Source: Deltaproteobacteria bacterium
GTDB lineage: Bacteria; Desulfobacterota; Desulfarculia; Adiutricales; Adiutricaceae
Assembly: GCA_031263485.1 (NCBI GenBank)
Contig: JAISFS010000049.1
Location: 1 to 56,863 of the forward strand
Direction of reading: 5' to 3'
Length of the DNA stretch: 56,863 nucleotides
Under the pieces are notes generated by a model. That model worked only from the letters and a program-made list of their open reading frames with translations. It made no database searches and had not been told where the DNA came from. The translations under genes and the position numbers were made by a program. How positions within the stretch are numbered: the first letter of the stretch is position 1; each line of letters begins with the position of its first letter. Positions 9,521 to 18,551 of this stretch are shown here, piece by piece.

Positions 9521-11367
9521 CCGGGGCGGAAGACGGGACCGGCGGCCTGAAGCCGGAGTGCCTCCTCAAGGCCGACCTGAGCGGCGTCTTCACGGTAGGG
9601 CAGATAGAGGGCGCGACCGACATAGACGTCCCCTCGATCCACCTGAACGTGAAAAACGAGTTTATGACGAGGCTCCGCGCGCTGGCCGCCGGAGCCTCGT
9701 CCGGGCGGCTCATCTTCCCGGTGATCGCCGGGGCCGGCGCCGGGAAGACCCACTTGCTCTACGACTTCTGGCGCAAGACAATCAAGGCGGGCGGCTACTT
9801 TGTCCCGGTGGAGCTGCCCGACATCCAGGCCTTCTGGTCGCGGTCCTGCGAGGCGGTCGTTGAGTGCCTCCTGAGCGAGGGCTCCGACGGGATTTCGGGG
9901 GCCGTGCGTCTTGTCCACGGCATGCTCTCGACCGCGTTCTTCACGAGCCTCCCCTCCACGCTGGAGGAACTGTCCTCCTGGCTCGCGAAACTCGACGGCA
10001 AGCTCCCCATAGTCCAGAGAAACCTGACGGAGAAGCTCGCCCGGATCGTGCCCGGCCTCCCGCCCGGCTGGCAGGATGCCGCGAGATGCCTCGTGAGCCT
10101 GTGTACCGATGATTTCGCCGTCTCCATCCCCGCGGAAAGGTGGCTCACCAGAGGCGCCGTCGAGGCGGAAGAGGCGGCGCGGCTTGGGCTCTCGGAACCC
10201 GGACCCGGCACCGAGAAGGTCTTCTTCGCCGTGAATTCCCTCATGGCCCTGAACGGCGGGTTCACGGTGCTGGTCTACGATCAGCTGGACGCCTCGCTAT
10301 CGGACTACCGGAACGATCCAGGCCAAGGCGACGATCCGGAGATTTCACGGCCCGGATGGGAGGGGCGCGTGGCGGCCGGCCTTGCCCGCTGTCTCGGCCA
10401 GGTGCAGTCGGGAACCCGCAGGACCCTGGTGACGGCCACCTGCATCGGCGAGGTCTGGGGCACGCTCGGGAAAGAGGCCGAGAGGCTCGGCCTCACGCTC
10501 TTCTCCCGGGACACGCCCCTGCAACCGCTCACGGACGCAGCCGTGATGGAGGCCCTTTTGGCGGCACGGCTGAAGGCTTCCTTCGCGGAAGCCCCGGGCT
10601 TCGTCCCGCCCTACCCGAGTTACCCGTTCCCCCGCGCCTTCTTCGAGTCCACTAAAGGCCTGTATCCGCGGGAAATCATCCGCCGCGCGAACGATCACGT
10701 GGAGGCGTGCAGAAAGCTCGGGAAGGTGGTCGAGTGGACGCCGGACGAGGGCGGCGGGGGAAGCCCCCCTTCCGAGTTGGACGCCTGTTTCGCCGCCGCC
10801 CTTCTTGAGGCCTCCGGCAGGATGCCGCCGGAAAAGGGCGAGGAGCTCCTCTGGCTGGACGCCCTGACAGCCTTCCTGCGCTCCTTCGTGGCCGAGCGGG
10901 CGGGCTCCGTCCCCGCAGGCGCCGCGCTGAGGCTCCTGCCGCGCGTCCTCCCCAAGGGCGCGGTCCTGCCCATCAGGGCCGAGATGGAGTACCGGACGGG
11001 GAGGCTTTCCGCGAGATCCCTCCACGTCTGGCTTATTCCCTCCACCGATGCCAGGGCCTTCCTGCCCCGGCTGAAGGTCGCCGTCACGGCATCCGGGATC
11101 TCCTTGCGAAACAAGGGATCGATGCTGGCGGTCGCCCGCTCCTCGCCTCCCCCGTCCAGCCCGAAAGCCGCGGAACTGTACTCCTATTTCCTCAAAAACG
11201 GCGGCGTGCCGGTCATGCTGGACCCCCGGGCGTGCGCCCTCATGCTCGCCCTCAAGGCGGTCTCCGATAGGCACGCGGGCTCCTGGGAGGAGTGGGCCGC
11301 CAAGGCCAGGCCCGTTTCCGGCTCCGGGTTCCTTAAGTCGGAGCTGGACTGGCTCATGGGCATCTGA
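9517..11367 (+). CDS. Gene C, copy 1: stand-alone ATPase paralogous to the N-terminal module of A
   Basis: This 616-residue protein has Walker A AGAGAGKT at 71-78, the same position as in A1. DQLD follows at 255-258 after LNGGFTVLVY, then PPYPSYPFPRAFFES near 365 and a C-terminus ending in GSGFLKSELDWL. The same landmarks, in the same order, define residues 1-590 of A. C is therefore one complete copy of that module without the HerA motor. The fold is most likely AAA+/STAND-like. The strand DQLD in place of a DExx box is shared by all copies. The start overlaps B1 by ATGA. C may load, regulate or cap the A motor as a hetero-oligomer (inference). It is the last gene of the operon; a terminator follows 94 nt later. 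Confidence 0.88.
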   Translation: MTGAEDGTGGLKPECLLKADLSGVFTVGQIEGATDIDVPSIHLNVKNEFMTRLRALAAGASSGRLIFPVIAGAGAGKTHLLYDFWRKTIKAGGYFVPVELPDIQAFWSRSCEAVVECLLSEGSDGISGAVRLVHGMLSTAFFTSLPSTLEELSSWLAKLDGKLPIVQRNLTEKLARIVPGLPPGWQDAARCLVSLCTDDFAVSIPAERWLTRGAVEAEEAARLGLSEPGPGTEKVFFAVNSLMALNGGFTVLVYDQLDASLSDYRNDPGQGDDPEISRPGWEGRVAAGLARCLGQVQSGTRRTLVTATCIGEVWGTLGKEAERLGLTLFSRDTPLQPLTDAAVMEALLAARLKASFAEAPGFVPPYPSYPFPRAFFESTKGLYPREIIRRANDHVEACRKLGKVVEWTPDEGGGGSPPSELDACFAAALLEASGRMPPEKGEELLWLDALTAFLRSFVAERAGSVPAGAALRLLPRVLPKGAVLPIRAEMEYRTGRLSARSLHVWLIPSTDARAFLPRLKVAVTASGISLRNKGSMLAVARSSPPPSSPKAAELYSYFLKNGGVPVMLDPRACALMLALKAVSDRHAGSWEEWAAKARPVSGSGFLKSELDWLMGI

Positions 11368-11460
11368 ATCCGCCGCCACGCCCCCCGGACGGCCCCGTAG
11401 CCTCGTCCGCCCTTTCGCCAAAGGAACTCCTGAAGTCAAATTCCACTGTAGCGGCACGGC

Positions 11461-11486
11461 ATCGGTAAATCACCGATTTTTTTTTC
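11461..11486 (+). terminator. Rho-independent terminator of the first A-B-C operon
   Basis: A 6-bp stem ATCGGT/ACCGAT with loop AAATC (11461-11477) is followed directly by a run of T residues. It stands in an otherwise GC-rich region, 94 nt after the C1 stop. Confidence 0.85.
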
Positions 11487-12124
11487 AATTATTCTTCCGA
11501 TTTTTTGGCGTTTCGCAACAATGTTATAGCCTATGCACTACACGCGTCGGATGTCCGGCTCCCCAAAAAATATTCTGGAGCAGACTCCGAACTCAAACTT
11601 TATTTTTCCGTTCCGCCTTATGCCTTATCTCTTCGGCTCTAACCCGCTCCCATTCGAATCTGCGTCCCGTCGGGCGCCATATCATCGTACCCGCGTCCAT
11701 GGCGTAGCGGTCGGAACGATTGGAGCGATCGGCCGGTCCCGCTACCGGGACACACGGGACCCTGCAACTCCTTTTCGGGACAGATAGGGGTTCACGCCGC
11801 GTCCCGGAAACGGCTCCGCCCCCCGAAACTGCGACTCTTCCCCGCTCCCGACCGCCGCGCGCAACCTTGCCGCATCCCGAGGACAGCGCACCCCGCGAAC
11901 CGAGTCGCTACGGCACTTACTCGGGGCCCTTCCCGGCCCGACGCGGGACACCTGCCGCCATCCGACAATGCCGAAGAAATCCTGCGGACTGCCTGAAGCC
12001 CGCTGTCCGCCACGGAAAGCTACCGTCCGCTGTCCGCATCCGTCGAACGTCACTGCGTTCGCCATTGCCCTCCCTAATCCAGCTCCAGCCATGAATTTTC
12101 GAAATATGCCGAAATCACGTCCAC
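11487..12124. other. Gene-free spacer between the two A-B-C operons
   Basis: AT-rich to about 11620, then GC-rich. Small frames here lack ribosome sites and recognisable products. Short inverted strings such as GTCCCGCTACCGGGAC (near 11737-11755) occur, but nothing supports an RNA gene or a repeat array. Confidence 0.5.
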
Positions 12125-12153
12125 TTGACACCCCGGCCTTTCGGCTCTATTTT
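12125..12153 (+). promoter_or_regulatory. Sigma70-like promoter of the second A-B-C operon
   Basis: A perfect TTGACA at 12125-12130, a 17-bp spacer and TATTTT at 12148-12153. The -10 lies 102 nt before the chosen A2 start. Upstream sequence GCCATGAATTTTCGAA loosely resembles GCCATGTCCTAAATTCCGAA before the first operon's promoter, a possible shared operator. Confidence 0.7.
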
Positions 12154-12249
12154 GTTTGAAGCTTGAAAATGACCTTCCGCCTGCCGTACGTCCAAGGTCC
12201 CTCCCGGGCCTCGGCATCGGGCCGCGGCGGCAGGCAATGGCGGTGGAGC

Positions 12250-15200
12250 ATGGACCACGATTCCTTCGACGAGAACGCAGTGCTTGAAGCCCTGGGCAAC
12301 GCCGACTTCGAAGGCACGGCTAAACTCAAACTCGATCTCTCCCTGGACGTGCCCGAGGTCAACTCCCAGGCGCGGACGGCCTTGGCCCGCGAGATTAGAC
12401 ACCTGAAGGCGTCCCGCTCCGGCTCGTCGACTCTCCTGAAGCCGCTTTTGGGCTCCGCCGGGTCAGGCAAGACCCACCTCCTGACATGGCTTCGCGGGAA
12501 AGCGATGGAGCAGGGAGGTTTCTTCATCGGCGCCGACCTCACGCAATCCTCCCCGGATCTCTTCCTGACCCTGAACCGCGCGGCGGTGGACTCCCTGACC
12601 CTGCCCCTCGGCGGCGCCCGACCGCAGCTCACCGCCCTGCTCGACAACCTGATGCGCGAGGCGGATCTCACGCCATTCGACCGCGATCCGGAAGGCCGGA
12701 TAGCCCGCCCTCCCGCGGAGATAGCCTCCGCGCTGGCCGCGACCAAGGCCAGTCTTACGAGAAGGCACACGGCCGAGGCCCTGAGGTTCAAGGACGTCGT
12801 CGAGGCCGTTTTCCTGCTCGCCTCGGATGAGGTCGAGGACATCTTCCGGGCCAACGCCTTCCTGAACTCTCCCAGGCCCGACTCCCTCGCGGCCTTCGCC
12901 GGCCTCACATGGCTGATGTCTTTCGGGTCCTTCACGGTGCTGGCCATGGACCAGCTGGACGCCATAGTCAACAATTTCAGGGAGAACCGCGAGAACGCCT
13001 CCCGCCGCGAGCTCGTCCACAACCTCAGCATCGATCTCGGCTCCATCCACGACCACGCATTCAGGACGCTCCCGGTCCTCACGCTCCTGGGCGATGCCTG
13101 GTCCTTCATAAACGAGGTCGGGCTCAGATCGTCCCTGGGCCGATTCGACGAGCCGATGACGCTATCGCCCGTCCCCGACGCGGCCCTGTTCGAGAGGATA
13201 GCGGCGATCAGGCTGAGGGAAGCTTACGGGCAGATCGGCTTCGTCCCTCCCTACCCCGCCTGGCCATTCCCGGAGGCCTTCTTCGCGAGGCTCTCGGACC
13301 AGTACCCTCGGACCGCCCTCAGGGAATGCCGCAGGCACATAACCCTCTGCCAGACACGGAACAGGGCGGAGGAATGGCGACCGGAGCCCCAGGCCGAACA
13401 GGTGCGTTTACACCCCCCCGGAGTGGAATTTGACGAGATCGACCGCGCTTTCAAGGAGGCAGGGGAAACCGATCCCCCGACGCGGCAACAGGATTTCTGG
13501 GACAAGGCATTGGCATCGTATCTGGAGTGCTTCGCCCTCGAAGACCCCGCCGCCGCCGAGGCCGGCCTCTCCGTCGTTTCATACCCCGGGGCACTGCCCT
13601 TCGGCATCTACACCGTCGCGACCACCTCTCCGCCCGCGCCGGCGATGGCCCTCGCCTTGACGGTGTCCGCTGCCCTCGTCCCCGTCGGCAGGAATTTCGT
13701 CAAGACCATGGACGACGCCTTGGCCGAATCCAACATCGACCGCGACCTGCCGGAACGCAGGCTCGCCATTATTCGCCCTGAAGAGGGGACGCCCAAGACA
13801 GGCAAGTCCTTGGCATCGCTAAAGAAGATCCTCGCCGCCGGCGGCAGGTTCGTCGTCCCCTCCGCCAGGGACAAGGCCGATATTTACGGCCTCACCGAGG
13901 TCAGGCGGCTGTTCCCCCTCAAGTGGAAGGCCTGGGCCCTTTCCCGCCGACCCGCAGGAAGGATCGCCCTCCTCAAGGACGATCTGGCTTGGCTCGTCGA
14001 GCCGGCGAAATCACCGCCGCCGACCCGGCGCCACATCTCTGACCACCCGGCCGGAAAAAATCCGGACTTGCCCCAACCTCGACCCGCCACCCCCAAACCG
14101 CTCGCTGACGAGTCTCACGGCCCTGCCGCTGACCGAGAGACGCCTGCAGGCAAGGGCCTGGTGAGGGCAGGCACGTTCGTCTCGAACTGGAAAGGCGACG
14201 CCATCGGCCCCGCGCTAATCCCCATCGAGGATTTTTGCGAGCACGTGGCGATCCTGGGCCAGTCGGGTTCCGGCAAGACGGTCCTCTTGAGGCGCCTGAT
14301 CGAGGAGGCCGCCCTCCAGGGCGTATCCAGCCTCGTCTTCGACTGCGCCGGCGATCTCGCCCTCTTCGCCGAGTCATGGCCCGCGAGACCCGAAGGCTTT
14401 TCCGGCGAGGACGACGAGAAGGCGGCCAGGTTCTTCCGCGACGTCGACGTCGTGGTCTGGACCCCCTTCAGCTCCTCCGGGAACCTCTACAAGCCTCCCA
14501 GGCTTCCGGATCTGAGGGCGGAGGGCATCCGCAACGACAAGGAAGGGTTCGAGACCGCCCTCGACATGGCGGTCCGCTCGGTCCCGGAGAACTTCAACCT
14601 CTCCAAAAAACTCACGGATTCCGAATCCTCGGCGCTCAAGAGAGCCCTGCGGAAGCTGGCTCACGGCAACGACGAGCCCGGCCTGGAAAGCCTCATGCGC
14701 GAGCTGAAAATCATCTCCGAGGAAGACGACGACGACAAATACAAGAAAAAATTCTACAAGGCGACCGATACTCTCCTTGAAAACCTCACGGCCAGCGTCC
14801 TCGGAGACCCGGATCTGAACTTCAACGGCACGGGGGAGATCATGTCTCTCCTCGATCCCGAGTGGAAGCGGCCCAGGGTGACCGTAGTGAACCTCCTGGT
14901 GGGCGGCAGTTCCCCTGACCTGCAGTGCCAGATGGTCCAGAAAATCCTCACGGCATTATATGCCATGGTTCCTTCCCGCAACGCCAGGCGGGTCAACGGC
15001 ATCATCGCCATTGACGAGGCGAAGGAGTTCGCGCCGGCACTGAAGACCGTACCGTGCAAGGAAATCATAATCAAGCTGGCAAGCATGGTGAGAAAATACG
15101 GCTACGGTCTCATCCTGGCCACCCAGCACGTGACCGGCGTAGACCACAAGGTCTTCCTCAACTTCGGGACGAAGTTCGTAGGCAATCACTCGTCCCACGC

Positions 15201-15432
15201 CTCCATCGTCTCCGCCACCGAATTCCTGGGCGCGCACGGCGATCTGGGGTTGAGCCACCTCAAAAAAGGACAATTCTACGCCGCGGGCAAGAGCCTTAAC
15301 GGCAACGGCGAAAGACCGGCCAAGGTCCGGACTTCCCTGTGCCTTTCCTGCCACCCGCCCAACGCTCCCAAGCCTGATAAGATCCTCGAAATCGCCAGGA
15401 TGTCATCAGCCCTTACGGCTCCCCGAAGCTGA
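12250..15432 (+). CDS. Gene A, copy 2: ATPase module fused to a HerA/FtsK-like DNA motor
   Basis: A 1060-residue paralogue of A1. N-terminal module: Walker A GSAGSGKT at 68-75, VLAMDQLDAI near 235, PPYPAWPFPEAFF, and an end segment KAWALSRRPAGRIALLKDDL. HerA-like module: Walker A GQSGSGKT at 670-677, the shared block WTPFSSSGNL, Walker B IIAIDEAKEF at 918-927, and YGLILATQ. The frame opens earlier (TTG 12163 or ATG 12169), but those starts would be almost leaderless relative to the promoter. MDHDSFDENAVLEAL at 12250 aligns with MGHGTVDEKAALAAF of A1, so it is preferred. The linker between modules (about 585-650) is short, Pro-rich and lacks the 12-residue repeats of A1. Divergence from A1 is substantial over the whole length, so the duplication is old or the two copies arrived separately. 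Confidence 0.9.
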   Translation: MDHDSFDENAVLEALGNADFEGTAKLKLDLSLDVPEVNSQARTALAREIRHLKASRSGSSTLLKPLLGSAGSGKTHLLTWLRGKAMEQGGFFIGADLTQSSPDLFLTLNRAAVDSLTLPLGGARPQLTALLDNLMREADLTPFDRDPEGRIARPPAEIASALAATKASLTRRHTAEALRFKDVVEAVFLLASDEVEDIFRANAFLNSPRPDSLAAFAGLTWLMSFGSFTVLAMDQLDAIVNNFRENRENASRRELVHNLSIDLGSIHDHAFRTLPVLTLLGDAWSFINEVGLRSSLGRFDEPMTLSPVPDAALFERIAAIRLREAYGQIGFVPPYPAWPFPEAFFARLSDQYPRTALRECRRHITLCQTRNRAEEWRPEPQAEQVRLHPPGVEFDEIDRAFKEAGETDPPTRQQDFWDKALASYLECFALEDPAAAEAGLSVVSYPGALPFGIYTVATTSPPAPAMALALTVSAALVPVGRNFVKTMDDALAESNIDRDLPERRLAIIRPEEGTPKTGKSLASLKKILAAGGRFVVPSARDKADIYGLTEVRRLFPLKWKAWALSRRPAGRIALLKDDLAWLVEPAKSPPPTRRHISDHPAGKNPDLPQPRPATPKPLADESHGPAADRETPAGKGLVRAGTFVSNWKGDAIGPALIPIEDFCEHVAILGQSGSGKTVLLRRLIEEAALQGVSSLVFDCAGDLALFAESWPARPEGFSGEDDEKAARFFRDVDVVVWTPFSSSGNLYKPPRLPDLRAEGIRNDKEGFETALDMAVRSVPENFNLSKKLTDSESSALKRALRKLAHGNDEPGLESLMRELKIISEEDDDDKYKKKFYKATDTLLENLTASVLGDPDLNFNGTGEIMSLLDPEWKRPRVTVVNLLVGGSSPDLQCQMVQKILTALYAMVPSRNARRVNGIIAIDEAKEFAPALKTVPCKEIIIKLASMVRKYGYGLILATQHVTGVDHKVFLNFGTKFVGNHSSHASIVSATEFLGAHGDLGLSHLKKGQFYAAGKSLNGNGERPAKVRTSLCLSCHPPNAPKPDKILEIARMSSALTAPRS

Positions 15433-15505
15433 TCTCAAGAGGTGCCGGACATCGGACGGCGACCCCGAGCTGATCCGGCCTGATCTGCCGTCGGAGAAAG
15501 ATATC

Positions 15506-16216
15506 ATGAAGACATACAATGTAACCCCGATGCAGACGCTCCTGCTTCTGGATCTCCTTTCGCGGGGTGGCCAGGAGCACCTTAAAGCCATAAAATCCCC
15601 AAGATACGGCTTCCGGGATCACCGCCTTCCCCTGATCGAACAAGGACTCCTTTATGAAGAGAAGATCAAGGACATCGTTGACGGCAAACCAGGTGGCATA
15701 CCAATTATCCTTATGACCCTGACCGACGTCGGCTACGTGTACCTGCAGACGGCCATGAGGGAGATGAGGGAAGCGACACTCCCCAGATCGCCGTCCTGCG
15801 GCCCCGTCGCGGCCAAGCTCCTCGCCAGGGTGTCCGTTTTCATGGAGGCGAACGGATGCACCGTGACCGAGGTATTCGACGATCCGCCGCGGCGCCTGTC
15901 GCCCCCCGAACCCGATCCGGCCGATGTCAAGCCGGAACCATATGAGCCGGCACCCGCTCCCGAGATCTTCCTCAGGAGGCTCAAGAGCATCCCCAAGGAG
16001 CTCTTCATGCCGGGGGAATTGCTGACGATAGCCGCCCTTAAAGACGCCATGACGGATCTGCGCCGGGAGGACATAGACAGGCTTCTCCTGGAGCTTCAGA
16101 GCTCCGGCCTGCTGGTGCTCTACCCCTTCGCGTCCAATGATATGGTGACGCCCAGGGATAAGGCGGCCGAGGTGCTTGTGGGCGGCGACCCCAGGCACTA
16201 CCTGTTCCTGAAATGA
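15506..16216 (+). CDS. Gene B, copy 2: small protein with two likely winged-helix domains
   Basis: A 236-residue paralogue of B1. The start MKTYNVTPMQTLLLLDLLSRGG aligns with B1 and lies 73 nt after A2. An N-terminal winged-helix-like part includes ILMTLTDVGYVYLQ. A central Pro-rich linker follows (about 130-150). The C-terminal part has EDIDRLLLELQSSGLLVLY and ends GDPRHYLFLK. The tail (PRHY/F-L) is the best-conserved short motif between the two B proteins. No enzyme signature is visible. The stop overlaps C2 as ATGA, exactly as in copy 1. Role as DNA-binding or adaptor subunit is inferred from fold type and gene order. Confidence 0.85.
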   Translation: MKTYNVTPMQTLLLLDLLSRGGQEHLKAIKSPRYGFRDHRLPLIEQGLLYEEKIKDIVDGKPGGIPIILMTLTDVGYVYLQTAMREMREATLPRSPSCGPVAAKLLARVSVFMEANGCTVTEVFDDPPRRLSPPEPDPADVKPEPYEPAPAPEIFLRRLKSIPKELFMPGELLTIAALKDAMTDLRREDIDRLLLELQSSGLLVLYPFASNDMVTPRDKAAEVLVGGDPRHYLFLK

Positions 16217-18063
16217 CCGGACGGGACGCGATCGCGGGCACGTTGCCCGCCGAATGCCTGGACGCCGTCGATCTCGGCGGCGTCTTCAGGAACTCCGAGG
16301 TCCGCGCGGCCACCCCATACGATGTGCCGGGCATCAACGCGGAAGCCAGGCGCGCATTCGCGAAGCGCCTGGCGGAACTTGCCGGCTCCCACGGAGGGAC
16401 ACGGAGCCGGATCATGCCGGTGCTGGCCCCGGCCGGCGCGGGAAAGACCCATCTCCTGATGGAATTCTGCCGCAAGACCACCGAGGCCGGCGGCGTCTTC
16501 GTCCCGGCGGATCTGACGGACATCGATCTCTTCTGGCGCGAGAGCTGCAGGGCCTCGGCGCAGGCCCTCCTAAGCGACGGGCCCGACGGGGTCCCTTGCT
16601 ACGTGCGCCTCGTTCATGCCCTCCTTATGTCTGCAGGTTTCAACTCCGTCCCGCCGGATCCGGACAGCCTCTCCACATGGCTCCTCGAGACGGACGCGGA
16701 CGATCTGAGGAAGATGCTCAACAACCTGGTCCGCAAGCTCGCCTCGGCCCTGACCGGCACGGCCCCCTTCTGGGGGGACGCCGCGAGATGCGTCTTCGGT
16801 CTGAGCTCCGACGACAGGGCCGTCCTCCACGCCGCATCAGCATGGCTGTCCGCAGGCGAGGCCGATGAGAGCTCGGCCCGCGCGTTGGAACTGGAAAACA
16901 CCGCCCCGGGGCCCGATGCGGCATTCTTCGCGGTGAATTCCCTCATCGCCGCGACCGGCGGCTTCACGGTAGTCGCCTACGACCAGCTGGACCGGATCAT
17001 CAGCCATGCGGAAGGCGACCGCCAGCCGAAAGCCGACGAGCTCACGCGGCGGCTCGCCCGCGTCCAGGGCGAATCCCGCAGGACGCTCTGCGTCGTGACG
17101 TCGCTGGCGGACGTCTGGAGCCACATGTCCCACGCGGTAACCCGTCTGCGGCTGGGAATCTTCGAAAAACGCATCCCGTTAAGCCCCTTGACGGAACCTG
17201 ACCTGATGGAGGAGCTGATAGCCGCGAGGATGGGCCCGGCCTTCAGGGAAGCCCCGGGGTTCAAGCCGCCGTACCCGAGCTACCCTTTCCCCCGCGCCTT
17301 CTTCGAACCCTTGAGAGGGAAGTTCGCCAGAGACGTCATCAGGGCTGCCAGGGCGCACGTCGTCCGCTGTTCCGATCTGGGGACGGTCAGCGAATGGAGC
17401 CCCGAAGGGGAACTTCGGGCGGCGGGACCCGATAGCGTCCAGAGCGCCGGTTTCCCGTATATTTCCGTACGGCTCGGAACGGCCCGCGAGAAGGCCAAAG
17501 GCCGAATTCCCAAGGACGGCGCCGACATGGACATCTGGCAGGAGGCGCTGGATGCGGTTTGCGCCTGCTATGCCGCCGAAGCCGCGCAAGGGCTCAGTGA
17601 AACCGAACGTCCAGTCTGCGTCCCGCGCAGCCCGCTCAGGAAACTCGTGCCCCTCACCTTCTCGACCCTCGAGCGCCGCGGCGGGGGAACATCGGCACGG
17701 CGGCTGGTCCTCTGCATCATCCCCCACTCCAACCCCATCGCCTTCCAGAACAGGCTCATGCTCGCGATACTTGAGGCCGCGCCGTCCGCCAGGGGTGAAG
17801 GATCCAGACGGATCGTCGTCCTGCGCGGGACGCCGCTTCCCAAGGGTCCGCAGACCAGGAAGAAATTCGAATACTTCCTTGAAGAAGGCGGCGTGTCTGC
17901 AGGCTTCGACGGCGACGCGGGATCGCTCATGCTCGCCATCCTCGAGATCTCGAAAATATATCCCGACAAATGGAAGGAATGGGCAACGGCTGAGAAGCCC
18001 GTTACCGTTTCCGGTTTCCTGAAGGACGATTTCCTCTGGCTATCAGATATAAATGACGCATAA
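16213..18063 (+). CDS. Gene C, copy 2: stand-alone ATPase paralogous to the N-terminal module of A
   Basis: A 616-residue protein, the same length as C1. Walker A is APAGAGKT at 72-79, the Walker-B-like strand is TVVAYDQLD at about 252-260, and the PPYPSYPFPRAFFEP block and a C-terminal GFLKDDFLWL complete the module pattern. A likely sensor strand (RRTLCVVTSLADVW) corresponds to RRTLVTATCIGEVW in C1. C1 and C2 resemble each other more than either resembles the A modules (for example the C-specific FFAVNSL segment before the DQLD strand). This suggests that A and C had separated before the operon duplicated. It is the last gene of operon 2; no clear terminator follows. Confidence 0.88.
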   Translation: MTGRDAIAGTLPAECLDAVDLGGVFRNSEVRAATPYDVPGINAEARRAFAKRLAELAGSHGGTRSRIMPVLAPAGAGKTHLLMEFCRKTTEAGGVFVPADLTDIDLFWRESCRASAQALLSDGPDGVPCYVRLVHALLMSAGFNSVPPDPDSLSTWLLETDADDLRKMLNNLVRKLASALTGTAPFWGDAARCVFGLSSDDRAVLHAASAWLSAGEADESSARALELENTAPGPDAAFFAVNSLIAATGGFTVVAYDQLDRIISHAEGDRQPKADELTRRLARVQGESRRTLCVVTSLADVWSHMSHAVTRLRLGIFEKRIPLSPLTEPDLMEELIAARMGPAFREAPGFKPPYPSYPFPRAFFEPLRGKFARDVIRAARAHVVRCSDLGTVSEWSPEGELRAAGPDSVQSAGFPYISVRLGTAREKAKGRIPKDGADMDIWQEALDAVCACYAAEAAQGLSETERPVCVPRSPLRKLVPLTFSTLERRGGGTSARRLVLCIIPHSNPIAFQNRLMLAILEAAPSARGEGSRRIVVLRGTPLPKGPQTRKKFEYFLEEGGVSAGFDGDAGSLMLAILEISKIYPDKWKEWATAEKPVTVSGFLKDDFLWLSDINDA

Positions 18064-18184
18064 TGCCGTTTTCATCAAGGTTGTCATTTCAATCCGATTG
18101 CCGACGCTCCGCTTGGAATGCCCGATCCCCGATCCATTACCCATAATACATTGCCATTACCGAATCAATGCCAACAACCGGGGC

Positions 18185-18487
18185 TTAGCCCGACAACTCT
18201 AGGCAGAACAGTCGAATCATCGCGGAAACGCGATCGCCGGGCCTGAGTGGCGCATGGGGATAAATTTGTAAAAAATCATGCGATTCTATATCAGTGTTAT
18301 TCAATTTTATCCTGCCAGGAGAACTGATATTTCGACATGCGAGTATCCGTTCATAACGTGTCAAGTGAATCAATTCGTTGGCTATGACACACGTGCTGAA
18401 GAAATGGCAGGCAACTTGAGTGGTCGATAAATTTGCTGTGAACTGCCCAACTGAAAAATCTTCAGAAATAGACATAGGAACCGTCAT
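18185..18487 (-). CDS. Small hypothetical protein, 100 residues
   Basis: ATG 18487 follows GGAGA at a normal distance. The frame is low in GC, like the nuclease gene just upstream on the same strand (it ends at 18552), so the two may be co-transcribed and co-acquired. The predicted protein has alternating short beta-like stretches (LIHLTRYERILACRNI, GRIKLNNTDI) and a few His and Cys residues, with no signal peptide or membrane segment. The family is not recognised. It could be a small partner of the upstream ATPase/nuclease protein or a fragment. Confidence 0.5.
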   Translation of the reverse strand: MTVPMSISEDFSVGQFTANLSTTQVACHFFSTCVIANELIHLTRYERILACRNISSPGRIKLNNTDIESHDFLQIYPHAPLRPGDRVSAMIRLFCLELSG

Positions 18488-18551
18488 GTCTGTTCTCCGG
18501 TCTTTCTGAATCGGCGGACGGCGCCATGGACAACCGGTAGGCAGGCGCCGG

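Noticed and set aside
11533-11787. 84-codon frame after the first operon's terminator
   Set aside because: No ribosome site and no recognisable product.
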